From positions 1-64,000 of the forward strand of contig NZ_JAUOTP010000009.1 in NCBI RefSeq assembly GCF_030546695.1: DNA of 64,000 nt, written 5' to 3'. Source of the DNA: Sphingomonas natans. Lineage in GTDB: Bacteria > Pseudomonadota > Alphaproteobacteria > Sphingomonadales > Sphingomonadaceae. Positions 9,867 to 19,596 of this stretch are shown one piece after another; positions within the stretch are counted from its first letter, which is position 1, and the number at the start of each line of letters is the position of its first letter. A model generated the notes under the pieces. It searched no databases and was not told where the DNA came from. It was given only the letters and a program-made list of their open reading frames with translations. Position numbers and translations under genes: made by a program.

Positions 9867-11054
9867 ATGGCGGTAGGTTTGACGATTGTTCACATCCAAA
9901 CTCGTTTCGCGCGGGCGGGCGCCGAGGAGAATACATGGGCCTGTTGCGTCCATCAGGCGGGGCTGGGCCATAGAGTAATCATACTTTGCGGACCCGATTC
10001 TAACATCGAATTTTATGAAAGCATGAATCAGAAAGTCTCGTTGCGTCTAGTCCCTTCTCTCGTGCGCGAAATCTCTCCAAAGAAAGACCTCCGTTGCTAT
10101 CGGGAGATTCGCGACCTTCTAAAGGAAATAAATCCTGACGTTGTCCATACCCACACAAGCAAGGCAGGAATAATTGGACGGGCCGCTGCGGCATCGGCGC
10201 TTGTCCCTACGGTAATTCACGGCGTCCACATCTTGCCGTTTAGTAATATCGGATTGTTCCAGAAGTTGCTTTACCTAACCGCAGAGCATATAGCGGCGCT
10301 ATGGACTAATTATTTTGTTCACGTAAGTTATGGAACGCGTGACGCGTATCGCGTTGCAAGGATAGGTTCGAGAAGGCCGCATATGGTCGTTCGTTCCGGG
10401 ATGGAGATCGCCAAATTTGTGGCGGCACCTTGGCCTGAGGACTGGAGATCGATCTTAGGAATTCCCGTGGGTACGGAAAAACCGAAGGTGCTGCTGATGA
10501 TGGCAGCACTTGAGAGGCGCAAGCGGCATCACGAATTTCTTGACGGATTTGCGGCAGCCACTGCTCCCGGGGAACCTATAAGGGTCATTTTCGCTGGCGA
10601 GGGCGAAGAGAGGGAAAATCTTGAAGCGCACGTCCAGAAGCTTGGATTGAATGATCGGGTAAAGTTCGTAGGCCATCGGCCGGACGCGGAGAGACTCGTG
10701 GCATTAAGCGACATTGGAGTTCTTTCATCGTTAAGAGAGGGGCTGCCTCGGGTGGTCGTTCAGTATTTAGCTGGAGGCAAGCCGTCGATCGTAAGCCCGC
10801 TTCGCGGAATTGAAGAAATCGTAAAAACTGGCGTCAATGGGATAATTTTAAAAAATACGAGTGCTAGCTCTGTAGCTCGAGAGGCCGTGAATGTGGCACG
10901 GGACACCTCGATGCTTGAATTTCTGACAAAAGGAGCTGAACTTACGGAGGTTAGCGGCTGGTCCAAGGCGGCGATGTTTGATCAGCTTGACAGAGCTTAC
11001 GTTGAAGCTTTGGGGACGTCCTATAATTCTATTGGTCCCTCTGAAGAGCAGTGA
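9867..11054 (+). CDS. GT4-family glycosyltransferase
   Basis: This 395-aa GT-B enzyme has the N-terminal 'IVHIQTRFARAGAEENTWACC' region and 'PDVVHTHTSKAGIIGRAAA', typical of family-4 transferases. The nucleotide-sugar domain has 'VIFAGEGEERENLEAHVQKL'. In the usual EX7E position the sequence reads 'LREGLPRVVVQYLAGG', with glutamine in place of the second glutamate. That is an unusual change and may lower or alter activity. An AGAGG precedes the ATG by 4 nt. It is transcribed away from the minus-strand block to its left and is A+T-rich. The acceptor is unknown. Confidence 0.88.
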   Translation: MAVGLTIVHIQTRFARAGAEENTWACCVHQAGLGHRVIILCGPDSNIEFYESMNQKVSLRLVPSLVREISPKKDLRCYREIRDLLKEINPDVVHTHTSKAGIIGRAAAASALVPTVIHGVHILPFSNIGLFQKLLYLTAEHIAALWTNYFVHVSYGTRDAYRVARIGSRRPHMVVRSGMEIAKFVAAPWPEDWRSILGIPVGTEKPKVLLMMAALERRKRHHEFLDGFAAATAPGEPIRVIFAGEGEERENLEAHVQKLGLNDRVKFVGHRPDAERLVALSDIGVLSSLREGLPRVVVQYLAGGKPSIVSPLRGIEEIVKTGVNGIILKNTSASSVAREAVNVARDTSMLEFLTKGAELTEVSGWSKAAMFDQLDRAYVEALGTSYNSIGPSEEQ

Positions 11055-11297
11055 CATTGCTTGCCGCTCGGCTTCCTTTCGCATTTGATGGCGAATATAA
11101 CCCGGCTGACAGCGCGAAGTTGTATCGACCGATTTATGGCGGAGTACTGCGCTGAAGCTTCGAGACCTCACCGGAAATACTAGGCGCCTGTTCTTTGGCG
11201 ATGCGCCAACCGGGTCCTTCCAAGATTTGCGCACCTACCAGCCTCAGGCGGCCTCTCAGACGACCTAACAGGCGTGCTCTCAGATAGGTTGAGGCAC

Positions 11298-11396
11298 ATG
11301 ACTGATGGTATGGTCAGGCGTTACGAGGATGGCGAGGTTCTCTCCGGCGTTAAGCGCCGGAGGCGATGGACACCAGATGAGATCACTGCGGGTTGA
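11298..11396 (+). pseudogene. IS66-type TnpA N-terminal relic, copy 1
   Basis: From the ATG at 11298 the reading is MTDGMVRRYEDGEVLSG followed by KRRRRWTPDEI and an early stop. This matches the N-terminus of an IS66 TnpA of a subgroup different from the one at 1981-2346. The rest of the gene is missing. A related 80-nt copy lies at 15140-15222 in the same orientation, so the two bracket the O-antigen ligase gene and the IS graveyard. Confidence 0.65.
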
Positions 11397-11552
11397 AACC
11401 GTCAGGTATGACTACTATGCCCTTGCGGATAGGCGGTAATACCGTCGACGTCATTGTCGGTTAAGCAGGCCACTTCAAGGCCGGCGATGCTGATCCACCG
11501 TTGCGTTCGCTTCGATGGCATGCGTAGGGTCGGTCGGTGCTCAGGTGATCCA

Positions 11553-12989
11553 ATGTCCCCAAATGTAAATCCGATTGATAAAGACCCTAATTCTGCCATA
11601 ATTAATATGTCGGGGAAGACGCGGTTGCGCGAGGGGCGTTTCTCGCCGAGGCATTACCTGCCGACACCGAGTTCGAGCGTTTACAAACAGCTCCCCGGGG
11701 CCTGGATCCCTGAGGTGCTTTTGTTCGGTTGCTACATATCCCTTCTTTATAAGATCACGGGTTTGGGTGCGATCTTATTTACGTTGACGGCCTTGGCTAT
11801 GTTTCTCCGGCCATACCGAATCTGGAAGTTTTCGTGGCCGGTGGCAGGGTTGGCGGTAGCCTATGTCGCGTTATCTACGGTTACTGCCATGCGCATAAAT
11901 ACCGGCGTCGGCCTAGAGAAAACGGCTCAATTTATGGTCGTGGTATTGTCGGCGTCATTCGCTGTCAGGCACATCTTTATTCTGAACTCTGATGAGCGCT
12001 TCAAGCTCCTTAAGCATTTCACAATACTAAATATATTTGTCTTGGCGCACGTCATCGCATATCATATTTTTCGAGGCTACTTTACAACCTGGAAATATTT
12101 GTTCGACACAAAACTCGTATTCTCGGTCGGCGTAGTGCTGCTTTTTATGTTCGAGGATAGAATACGCTCATTCTCATCGAGCGTATGGTATATGACGCTT
12201 TTGTCATATGCTGTAATTGTGTTAGCGAGCGGTGAGCGGAAGGCGTATTTGTTATTGGCGCTTATCTTCTTATTTTCGAAAGCCAGCGCGAAGACAGTGC
12301 TGGCGGTGACGCTGATGTCTATCGCACTGGCGACCGCCTTTGTCTCTCTTTCGCACGGAACGTATGTCGCACGTCAGCTGACGAGCGCTGATCGAAGTCT
12401 AGATGCGATGCCGACAAGAGCTTTTTTTTCCGACGCATCTATCGCTGAACATAGCGACATGAGCCGTGCCTTCACCAATCGTATGGCAGATAAACTGTTC
12501 GCCGAGCACCCGGTATTCGGTGCGGGGGCAACAGGTTATCAAGCATGGGCGATAAAGACTTACGGTCCTCTCACCCGAACCAATCAATTGCCTATGAACG
12601 TTCATGGCGAGCGACACCGCATACCAGCGGAGAGCGGCTGGATCGGAGTTGTGGTGGCTGTACTGCTGCTGATCGTCGCAGCTATCCGAGTCATCCGTTA
12701 TTTGATTCTTAACGGCGGTTCTTCGGCAACGTCCTTGAGCCGGTCCAGCGCTTATCTGTACCTATTTTCTGTCTGCTATTGCTATAGCGAAGCGATTGAT
12801 ACTACGCTGCTGACGACCGTAGTTATATTCGGCTTTGTATGCGCCGGTCTAGACCAGCCTGTTTTCGATGGACTGCTGCGGCGGTCCCGTCGACGGGGGC
12901 CCACGCCGCTCCTATCAGCGCACAAAGAACGTGCGCGTGTGGGTGCACTTCGGCTCGATCGATCTCTTCGCGTCAAGCGACATTATTAA
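11553..12989 (+). CDS. O-antigen ligase / polymerase-like membrane protein
   Basis: This protein of about 478 aa has some ten to twelve hydrophobic segments. Between them lies a large polar loop (roughly residues 290-370) with 'FAEHPVFGAGATGYQAW' and 'NVHGERHRIPAESGWIG'. This matches the Wzy/WaaL (O-antigen ligase-like) pattern of a periplasmic loop with G-x-G-x-x-x-Y and H...E-x-G. Such proteins polymerise repeat units or attach them to lipid A or other carriers. The ATG at 11553 is preceded by AGGTGA, better than the earlier in-frame start at 11454. The C-terminal basic tail runs close to IS66 debris and may not be native. Confidence 0.8.
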   Translation: MSPNVNPIDKDPNSAIINMSGKTRLREGRFSPRHYLPTPSSSVYKQLPGAWIPEVLLFGCYISLLYKITGLGAILFTLTALAMFLRPYRIWKFSWPVAGLAVAYVALSTVTAMRINTGVGLEKTAQFMVVVLSASFAVRHIFILNSDERFKLLKHFTILNIFVLAHVIAYHIFRGYFTTWKYLFDTKLVFSVGVVLLFMFEDRIRSFSSSVWYMTLLSYAVIVLASGERKAYLLLALIFLFSKASAKTVLAVTLMSIALATAFVSLSHGTYVARQLTSADRSLDAMPTRAFFSDASIAEHSDMSRAFTNRMADKLFAEHPVFGAGATGYQAWAIKTYGPLTRTNQLPMNVHGERHRIPAESGWIGVVVAVLLLIVAAIRVIRYLILNGGSSATSLSRSSAYLYLFSVCYCYSEAIDTTLLTTVVIFGFVCAGLDQPVFDGLLRRSRRRGPTPLLSAHKERARVGALRLDRSLRVKRHY

Positions 12990-13024
12990 AGAGTCGCGGC
13001 AGCTCGCCTGGCCTTCATTCTGGC

Positions 13025-13345
13025 CCCGGCTTGACTGCCGCTCCTGCGCGATCGTGCAGGCGCCTGACCCGCACGGATCATCGAGGGCGGTATTCCGACC
13101 GAGGCGCTGATCGCGCAGGTGCTGGTTTCCAAGTACGGCGAACACCTGCCATTGTACCGGCAGGCCCAGATTTATGCCCGGCAGGGCGTACAGCTCGACC
13201 GCTCGACACTCGCCGACTGGGTCCGGCGAGCCGCTTGGTATCTGCGCCTCTTACGCGATCATATTCTCTCGCGACTGCGACGTTGCCGATGAGACGACTG
13301 CCACCGTGCTTGATCCCGGCCGTGGGCGGACCAAGACTAGGAAGC
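13025..13345 (+). pseudogene. IS66 TnpC fragment
   Basis: Translation gives 'CRSCAIVQAPDP', then after a frame change 'IIEGGIPTEALIAQVLVSKY' and 'GVQLDRSTLADWVRRAAW'. After a further change comes 'DETTATVLDPGRGRTKT'. These are consecutive internal blocks of an IS66 transposase, but the frame changes at least twice and both ends are missing. Confidence 0.75.
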
Positions 13346-14158
13346 CCTGACCAAACTCGCCGACGGGCACCCCGCCAACAACGTCGGCAGCTTCATGCCG
13401 GGAAATGCCGTGGGCTGACAACATTCTTACCGCGCGGCAAGCGGTTCTGATGCGTCACAAAACTCGTAATCTGCTGGTCGACAACGTTCCGCACAGATCA
13501 ACGCTCTGCGAGCTCACGTATCGGAGTATAGCACTGCCACCGGCAAAGGGCCTTCTGGCGTCGGCGCGCTGGTGAAGCTGTAGCACGACGGGCAGGCTGA
13601 GTTGCCGGCGGATGCTCGATCTGCGCGACACACCATCGGTGCGCATTTGCGACCTCTGGCAAGCGAGATCGACTCGCTGGAATCCCAGATTTTCGCCTGG
13701 CAGCGAGCCGATGACACCAGCCGTCGGATCGCTACGATCCCCGGCATCGGCCCGATCACGGCGTCGGCAATCGCGGCGGCTGTTCTCCAAGCATCACTGT
13801 TCCGCTCCGGGCGACAGTTCTCAGCATGCCTAAGGCTAACCACCACGCCCATGGCTCAGGCGGCAAAGAGCGGCTCAGCGGGATTAGCAAGTAGGGCGAC
13901 GATACTTTCGCAAGCTGCTGTTCGTCGCCGCGACGGGGGTTATGCGGATGGTTCGGATGACGCGAGCCGCCATCCATGGCTAGCACGGCTCCTCGAGCGC
14001 AAGCCGGCGAAGATCGCGATCGTCGGGCTCGCCAACAAGACAGCGCGTATCACCTGGGCGGTGATGGCGCGAAACGAAGTCTACGCCGCAGCAGCCGTGG
14101 GACCGCTATCCTCTTCGCCCGCTGAAACGGGCGACGGGTGGTGCAAGAGTAGCTGAGT
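13345..14158 (+). pseudogene. IS110-family transposase remnant
   Basis: The reading from about 13602 contains 'RRIATIPGIGPITASAIAAA', 'SLFRSGRQFSACLRLT' and 'LLERKPAKIAIVGLANKTAR', ending 'WAVMARNEVY'. These are the C-terminal transposase-20 (helix-hairpin-helix) and tail blocks of IS110 transposases. The upstream DEDD half is reduced to fragments with stops, and the central part around 13850-13980 is frame-damaged. No terminal structures are evident. It is inactive. Confidence 0.75.
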
Positions 14159-14399
14159 AGTGCTGACGAACCGATTAAACCGGGGATCGAACAAGCTCAC
14201 GGGAGCAGAGCGCTTCGGCGTTCCGAGCGCGTTGACCTGTTTCCGGACTCGATCCGCGAACTTCATCAGGGCTAGCTCAATGGCCGCTGCGCGGAAACGC
14301 GGACAGGCCGAACACATGCATACTCCCGACCGGTGTTCATCGCTGCACGAAAGCTCCTGCACTGCGGGAACAGTCCAGACCGGCGCTCTGCGGACGCCG

Positions 14400-14676
14400 G
14401 CGGTACTGCGGATTACGCAGTCGAGCCCCCCGAGCTGGCAGACGAGCTGAGGTGCGATAAGCAACGCGATCCCGTTCTTCGCCTTGGGCTCCATGATAGG
14501 GTGATAGGGCCTTCCTTGAGTCGCTGCGCGCACAGGGACATGCCGATCCAGTCGTGCCGCATGGTCTCGATCAGCGACCGTGCGCGCCCATGAAGAACGT
14601 GGAAATCGTCTGCATGGGGATCGTGGCTCAGGCCCTGCTGGAGTTGCAGCGCTAACCCGTGGATCCACTTCGTCAT
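14400..14676 (-). pseudogene. IS66 TnpB remnant
   Basis: The minus-strand reading from 14676 begins 'MTKWIHGLALQLQQGL', then 'DFHVLHGRARSLIETM' and 'RHDWIGMSLCAQRLKEG'. These are the same blocks as the TnpB at 1643-1984 but with many substitutions. The C-terminal part is lost after the 'KEGPIT' position. It overlaps the TnpA remnant at 14673 by 4 nt, as in an intact element. Confidence 0.75.
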
Positions 14677-15101
14677 GTTGGTGGGCCCGTCGCGATCGAC
14701 GCCCGGACGCTCGAAGGGATCATCGGAGTGCCCGCAACGCTGCGGCTATCACCGCGGCTGGCGCGGAACGCAAAAAAAATGGTGGGCTGTCGGCGTCCTG
14801 GCAGATCGATGACCATCGCCGGCGCCATGCCTGATGTTGCGGTTCGCGCGTCATCAATCCACACTGCTTCCGAAAAGGCGAGCGCCCGCGCGTTCACCCC
14901 TGTGGCGGCTGCCGGGAGCTTGCGCCGCCAAGTGTAGATCTGCCTCGTCGACCAATCGTTGCAACTCGCCACCTCGGCGATAACGGCGCCCCGCACGAAC
15001 GGCCGAAACAAAGTTCCTACTCGCTCCCCGTCGCGCCAGCGCCGCCGCCCCTCAACGTCCGAGTAGATCGCGACCTGCCTCATTGAAGGGGACCTCTTCA
15101 A
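14673..15101 (-). pseudogene. IS66 TnpA remnant
   Basis: A still-open 142-codon reading contains 'MRQVAIYSDVEGRRRWRD' and 'DWSTRQIYTWRRKLPAAA', equivalent to the TnpA at 1981-2346. The second half has diverged strongly ('SGMAPAMVIDLPGRR' is still recognisable). The start may be the ATG at 15101 or the one six codons later. No tnpC follows, so the element is dead. Confidence 0.7.
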
Positions 15102-15139
15102 TGATCTTGCGGGCTCATGGTGTCAGATGAGAACAAGGT

Positions 15140-15222
15140 ATGATTGACGGTATGACCAGGCGTTACAGGGGGCGCGAGGCCCTCTCCGAGATGCACCCCG
15201 GAGGCGATGGAAACCGGTTTCT
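15140..15222 (+). pseudogene. IS66-type TnpA N-terminal relic, copy 2
   Basis: From the ATG at 15140 the reading is MIDGMTRRYRGREALSEM, homologous to the relic at 11298 and in the same direction. It ends immediately before the stop codon of the minus-strand acyltransferase gene. It seems to mark an old IS border. Confidence 0.6.
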
Positions 15223-15223
15223 T

Positions 15224-17203
15224 TTACCGGGATTCTGAATCGACTTTCGACGTACGCTGACCCCCCGCCTTTTTTTGAGCAGCTCTCATCAAAAACTGTT
15301 TGTAGGTGGGGATAAGCAGACGGGAGGCGTAATAAGACAAATGATTGTCATCGGTGTAAGCAAGATTGCCATTGATTAAGCCGTAGCAGGCGCGGGCGTC
15401 ACAGAGTTTGGAGGCGTAGCTCGCAACCTGCACGTTTGGCAGATTACCAAGCCTGTCGAGCACCCCTCGATAAGACGCTTCCATAGCCCGGAAATTCTGG
15501 ATCGGCACAGTCGGAGCAAAATTGTGATAATGAAACAGTCTTGCACGCGTCGCAGCGTTTGCTCCGAATAACGGCGAATTCGCTGATGAAGCTATCAATA
15601 AAAATCGGCGTTTTGGATAGCGCATAATAAGCGTGCGGAGCCCGAGCTCAACCGAGCTAGAACTGGCGACCCGTCGGCCATCGCTGCTTAAATAGCCGTC
15701 GATCGTCACGGCTTGCCGCCAATAGATCGGAATGATAATACTATTAATCTCCGGATGCCCGTCAAGAACGTGCACCGTCAACCTGTTTAAGTAACGGTAT
15801 TTGCTTTGCTCGCCGACCTTTTCAAAGCCGAGGAGGGGACGATAGCCCGTTGCGGTAATCTGGTAGCCGGCCTGGCCAACCGCGCGCGCCGCATCAAACA
15901 CGGCCGGCGCCGCCGCGTCACCATGACTATCTCCAATTACAACGAAGTTCGGCTTAACTCCGGGAGCGCCCAGTACACACAACGTTTCGACTGTCCGCTT
16001 TCGATCATAAGCAAGGCCGCATTCTCGATGCGGGCCCTGAAAGGTGCTTTTGTCCGCCGCCCTAACAACAGCTACGGGAAAGCGGCCTTCCCAGCCGTGA
16101 CGTGCAACCAGGAAGCCGGCAATCGACAAGACGGCCAAGACCGAGCTTGTGATGATAAATAATGTCTGGCGCCCCATGACCGCGCCAGTTCGTCGGAAAG
16201 GACGCTCCACGTAGCGCCATGATAGCGTCGCCGCGCCGACAGAGGCCGCCACGATCGCAAATTTTTGGGCGAGGTTGACATCAAGCAAACCATAGCGCGT
16301 GTAAACGATGATCGGCCAATGCCAGAGGTAAAGCGAATAGCTTATTAACCCGACAAATCGAAGAAGGGGGTGCGCGAGTAACCGCCCAGCCGAGCTCATG
16401 CTATCGCCAAGCCCGGAATGAATAATCAGTGCGGCCCCAAGCACGGGCGGTACAGCACTGATGCCGGGAAACGGAGTATTGGGACCATAGGCGAAGATGG
16501 GAACAATCAGCAAAAAGAGTGCGAATGCACCCTCGATCTCAGCAATACGGCGGCTCGTTGGCCCGCGCAAACCGCTGGCTACCAGTGATCCGGCCAGTAA
16601 TTCCCACGCCCGTGTCGGCAACAGATAGAAATTGGCGACCGGTGACCGTACCGACGCGTAGATGCTTAGCGCGAGTGAGAGAACGAAAAGAACAGCGAGT
16701 AACTTGGTAATAGAGCGATCACGCATAAATCGGTGGAGGATTGCGAGCAGGACTGGGAAGAAGATGTAAAACTGCTCCTCAACCGCCAATGACCAGGTGT
16801 GTAAAAGAGGCTGCCGTTCGCTAGGCAATCCGAAATAGTCGCCACTAAGAGACCAGAACGTCAGATTTGATACGAACAAGCATGCTCCCCACATACTTGT
16901 ACCAAGATCGACCATGTCGAGCGGCAGCAGCATCAAGGCGCCGACTAAAAAGGTCAATAGCAGCATTGCAAACAATGCTGGCATAATCCGACGTATCCGC
17001 CGCTCGTAGAATGCGGCTATGCTGTAGGTTTGAGCGCGGAAATCATTGTTTAGGCTAGATGTAATCAGAAAGCCTGAAATAACAAAAAAAACGTCGACAC
17101 CGACGTAGCCACCCGAGAAGCTCGAAAAGCCGGTGTGGAAGAGCACGACCGGCAAAATTGCTATGGCGCGCAAGCCGTCGATGTCGGACCGATATCGGTT
17201 CAT
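15224..17203 (-). CDS. Acyltransferase 3 with C-terminal SGNH domain
   Basis: This 659-aa protein joins an N-terminal acyltransferase-3 membrane domain to a C-terminal SGNH hydrolase-like domain. The membrane part begins 'YRSDIDGLRAIAILPVVLFH' and has 'GYVGVDVFFVISGFLIT', 'PLLHTWSLAVEEQFYIFFP' and 'SYSLYLWHWPIIVYTRYG'. After about residue 380 the soluble part has 'VVIGDSHGDAAAPAVF' (block I, G-D-S) and ends near 'DDNHLSYYASRLL' (D-x-x-H-like block V). Such fusions acylate cell-surface polysaccharides, with the SGNH part acting in the periplasm. The start at 17203 is chosen because conservation begins there; the frame is open to 17299. Confidence 0.88.
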   Translation of the reverse strand: MNRYRSDIDGLRAIAILPVVLFHTGFSSFSGGYVGVDVFFVISGFLITSSLNNDFRAQTYSIAAFYERRIRRIMPALFAMLLLTFLVGALMLLPLDMVDLGTSMWGACLFVSNLTFWSLSGDYFGLPSERQPLLHTWSLAVEEQFYIFFPVLLAILHRFMRDRSITKLLAVLFVLSLALSIYASVRSPVANFYLLPTRAWELLAGSLVASGLRGPTSRRIAEIEGAFALFLLIVPIFAYGPNTPFPGISAVPPVLGAALIIHSGLGDSMSSAGRLLAHPLLRFVGLISYSLYLWHWPIIVYTRYGLLDVNLAQKFAIVAASVGAATLSWRYVERPFRRTGAVMGRQTLFIITSSVLAVLSIAGFLVARHGWEGRFPVAVVRAADKSTFQGPHRECGLAYDRKRTVETLCVLGAPGVKPNFVVIGDSHGDAAAPAVFDAARAVGQAGYQITATGYRPLLGFEKVGEQSKYRYLNRLTVHVLDGHPEINSIIIPIYWRQAVTIDGYLSSDGRRVASSSSVELGLRTLIMRYPKRRFLLIASSANSPLFGANAATRARLFHYHNFAPTVPIQNFRAMEASYRGVLDRLGNLPNVQVASYASKLCDARACYGLINGNLAYTDDNHLSYYASRLLIPTYKQFLMRAAQKKAGGQRTSKVDSESR

Positions 17204-17497
17204 ATTAGCGGTCCGCCCCAGACTATCATACGTACCGGAGCCCCGGCTCGGGCCCGCGTGACGCGGCGCAACATATCGCAGTTTTTGCGCATGCAGCAAG
17301 GCTTTACCGAAGGCGGTATCGCTGCTAGATTAGAGTCACGGGGGCCGTATACGTTAAAGCTGATTGTCACGGGCGCTAGTTGCGGCAGCTTCAATACGAC
17401 TTGAAGTAAGCGACTACTTATCGAGCTTGCCTCGTCGTTCGAATCCTTGCGGCGCGAGGCATGGCAGCGGTGAACGAGGCTGTTCCTGCTGGGCTAA

Positions 17498-18334
17498 TAG
17501 GCTCAGGACTCGTTAATGACAGCCAGAATATGGCAGTGGCGGCGATCGCGATGGCTTGACATGATGGTGTGAGCGTGGCGCGCGTGGCTGCGCCGCCAGG
17601 CCTTGAGTTTGCCGAACATGATCTCGATCTTCTGGCCGGGTCGGTAGAGAGCCGCATCGTGCGGCAGGGGATCTTGCGATTAACCTTGGAAGGGATGCAG
17701 GCGGTGATGCCGCGCGCGGCAAGCGCCTGGCGCAGCCAGTCGGCATCATACCCTCTGTCGCCGAGCAGGAACTTGGCCCGTGGTAGCGCGTCGAGGATCA
17801 GCGCCGCACCTTTGTAGTCACTCATCTCGCCTTTACTGAGCAGCATGTCGAGCGGGCGGCCGTGGCCGTCGCAGACGGCATGGAGCTGGAGTCCAGGCAA
17901 CCTTTGGTGGGCCCGATACGTCTGGGAACATTCCCTTTTTAAGCAGGCTGGCCGCCGTCCGATGCGCCTTCAGATGGGTAGCGTCGATCATCAGCTGATC
18001 CGGCTGGCCGCCCTTCACCGCGAGCGCCGCAAAGATACGGTTGAACGCCTCCAGCCGGCTCCAGCGGATGAAGCGGTTGTAGATCGTCTTGTGCGGACCG
18101 TAGGCTGCCGGCGCATCCCGCCAGCGCAGTCCGTTCCTGATGACAAAGATAATGCCGTTGACCACACGTTGATCGTCCACACGCGGTACAACACGCGACA
18201 ACGGAAAATGCCGCTCGATCCGGCGCATCTGCGCCTCCGACAGCCAGATCAGATCACTCATGGCAGCCCCTCCTCGAACCGCCATTGAATCAACCATCGC
18301 CACCTTGGTGACCCAATTACCAGTTCCTAAGCCT
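17498..18334 (-). mobile_element. IS5-family (IS427-type) element, inactive
   Basis: The element is bounded by imperfect inverted ends. The left end reads GGCTCAGGACTCGTTAATG from 17500. The right end, on the minus strand, reads GGCTTAGGAACTGGTAATTG from about 18333. A TA flanks both sides, as expected for a short target duplication. It carries one frameshifted transposase gene. Confidence 0.7.
17503..18261 (-). pseudogene. IS5-family transposase, frameshifted
   Basis: The N-terminal frame starts at ATG 18261 with 'MSDLIWLSEAQMRRIERHF' and contains 'RWRDAPAAYGPHKTIYNRF' and 'DQLMIDATHLKAHRTA', with the first catalytic Asp. Near 17890 the homology jumps frame to 'LHAVCDGHGRPLDMLLSKGE' and 'FLLGDRGYDADWLRQAL' (second Asp region). 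Near 17660 it jumps again to a frame ending 'FGKLKAWRRSHARH...ILAVINES'. Some IS427-type elements use one programmed shift, but two separate shifts indicate a dead copy. Confidence 0.82.
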
Positions 18335-18498
18335 AAGCCTGTTTCTTTTGTTTGCACGGCAACCGCGGTTTGCGGGACCGCCATACTAGTCTACGCCAGC
18401 GGTGCTCTGCGGAGGCTGTGTGACGGTGTACAGCCCTTTTTGGGTGGTATACCAACGAGCTTTGAGGGCAGTTTTCATGCCGAGTCGGGGGGCTCATA

Positions 18499-19596
18499 TT
18501 GCAGCGCTACGCTTTTCTAGATAGCCTCAGGGGCATTGCGATCCTCGGCGTCGTGATGACGCACGTGGGTCAATCCGTTGCTGGCTTACCGCCCTATTTT
18601 GCTGCGTTCACTCACTTCGGATTACGTGGCGTCCAGTTGTTCTTTATGGTTAGTGCGTTGACCTTATGCCTTGTTGCGAGGGAAGACAACTTTAATCCCA
18701 TACAGTTTTATCTGAGGCGTTTTTTTCGTGTCGCCCCAATGTTTTATTTAGCCGCAATATTTTATCTGCTTTGCCCAAAACTTTTTGGTATTAGTTTCGC
18801 ATCGAACGAAGTCTGGGCGGTGGACGCGATCACAACATTCCTGTTTGTCCATGGCTTCAATCCACATGGAATCAACAACGTTGTTCCAGGCGGTTGGAGC
18901 ATAGCCTCCGAGGCCATTTTCTATGCGATATTTCCGTGGATCGTGCTCTCTCTCGCCTTGTCCAGACGGTGGGTCATTCTGACAGTATTATCCTTCGCGG
19001 TAGCCTTTGCCAACGCGGCAATACCGAGCGTCCTTAACATTGTAGATGCTAGCTGGCGAGATTTCTTTCACTTCAACTTCCTGACGAATGCGCCGTCTTT
19101 CGCGACGGGAATCTTATTGTTTTTAGCTCTAAAGAGAGTTGGCCCGAAGAGTGAGAATAGCCGGGTGGCGATGATCGGAAGCGCCCTTGTGGTAAGTTCC
19201 GCGATTGCCGTGAGTTTTCTTAGTGACGTTCTGCCCGGCGCGCAGCTTTTCATGGTGCCAGCGTTGGGCGGGGTGACCTTCGTCGCCGCTCGCTACGAGT
19301 GGCCAATCCTTGTCAATAGATTTCTGTCTTTCTTTGGTGAGACCAGCTTTAGCATTTATCTTGTTCACTTCGGAGTTCTGCATTGGCTGATTGCGGTCGC
19401 TCCAGTCATTGGTTCATCGGCTGGCCAATTTGTAATCCTCTATGTTTTTACTTTAATAATTTCGGCGTTTATAGGCATAATCTGTTATAAATGCGTAGAG
19501 AGGCCGATGGTTAAAATTGGAAGACGTATTGGCGATCGAGTCGCGGAATGTGAAGGTGCGCGCAAAAAAGTTATGGCTCCGCCGACAGTCAGGTAG
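18499..19596 (+). CDS. Acyltransferase 3 family membrane protein
   Basis: This 365-aa protein begins 'QRYAFLDSLRGIAILGVVMTH', the conserved start of acyltransferase-3 proteins with the R and H of the active region. It continues with 'GVQLFFMVSALTLCLVARE' and 'RRFFRVAPMFYLAAIFYLL'. About ten membrane segments fill the rest and the tail is basic. The start is a TTG at 18499, preceded by a G-rich GGGGGGC run. No in-frame ATG lies near it. It is A+T-rich, like the glycosyltransferases to the left. The likely role is acetylation or other acylation of the exopolysaccharide. Confidence 0.87.
   Translation: MQRYAFLDSLRGIAILGVVMTHVGQSVAGLPPYFAAFTHFGLRGVQLFFMVSALTLCLVAREDNFNPIQFYLRRFFRVAPMFYLAAIFYLLCPKLFGISFASNEVWAVDAITTFLFVHGFNPHGINNVVPGGWSIASEAIFYAIFPWIVLSLALSRRWVILTVLSFAVAFANAAIPSVLNIVDASWRDFFHFNFLTNAPSFATGILLFLALKRVGPKSENSRVAMIGSALVVSSAIAVSFLSDVLPGAQLFMVPALGGVTFVAARYEWPILVNRFLSFFGETSFSIYLVHFGVLHWLIAVAPVIGSSAGQFVILYVFTLIISAFIGIICYKCVERPMVKIGRRIGDRVAECEGARKKVMAPPTVR

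Noticed and set aside
11553-12989. Interpreting the O-antigen ligase-like protein as a flippase (Wzx)
   Set aside because: The large periplasmic loop with the G-x-G and H...E-S-G pattern points to ligase/polymerase, not to the Wzx layout of 12 spans with short loops.
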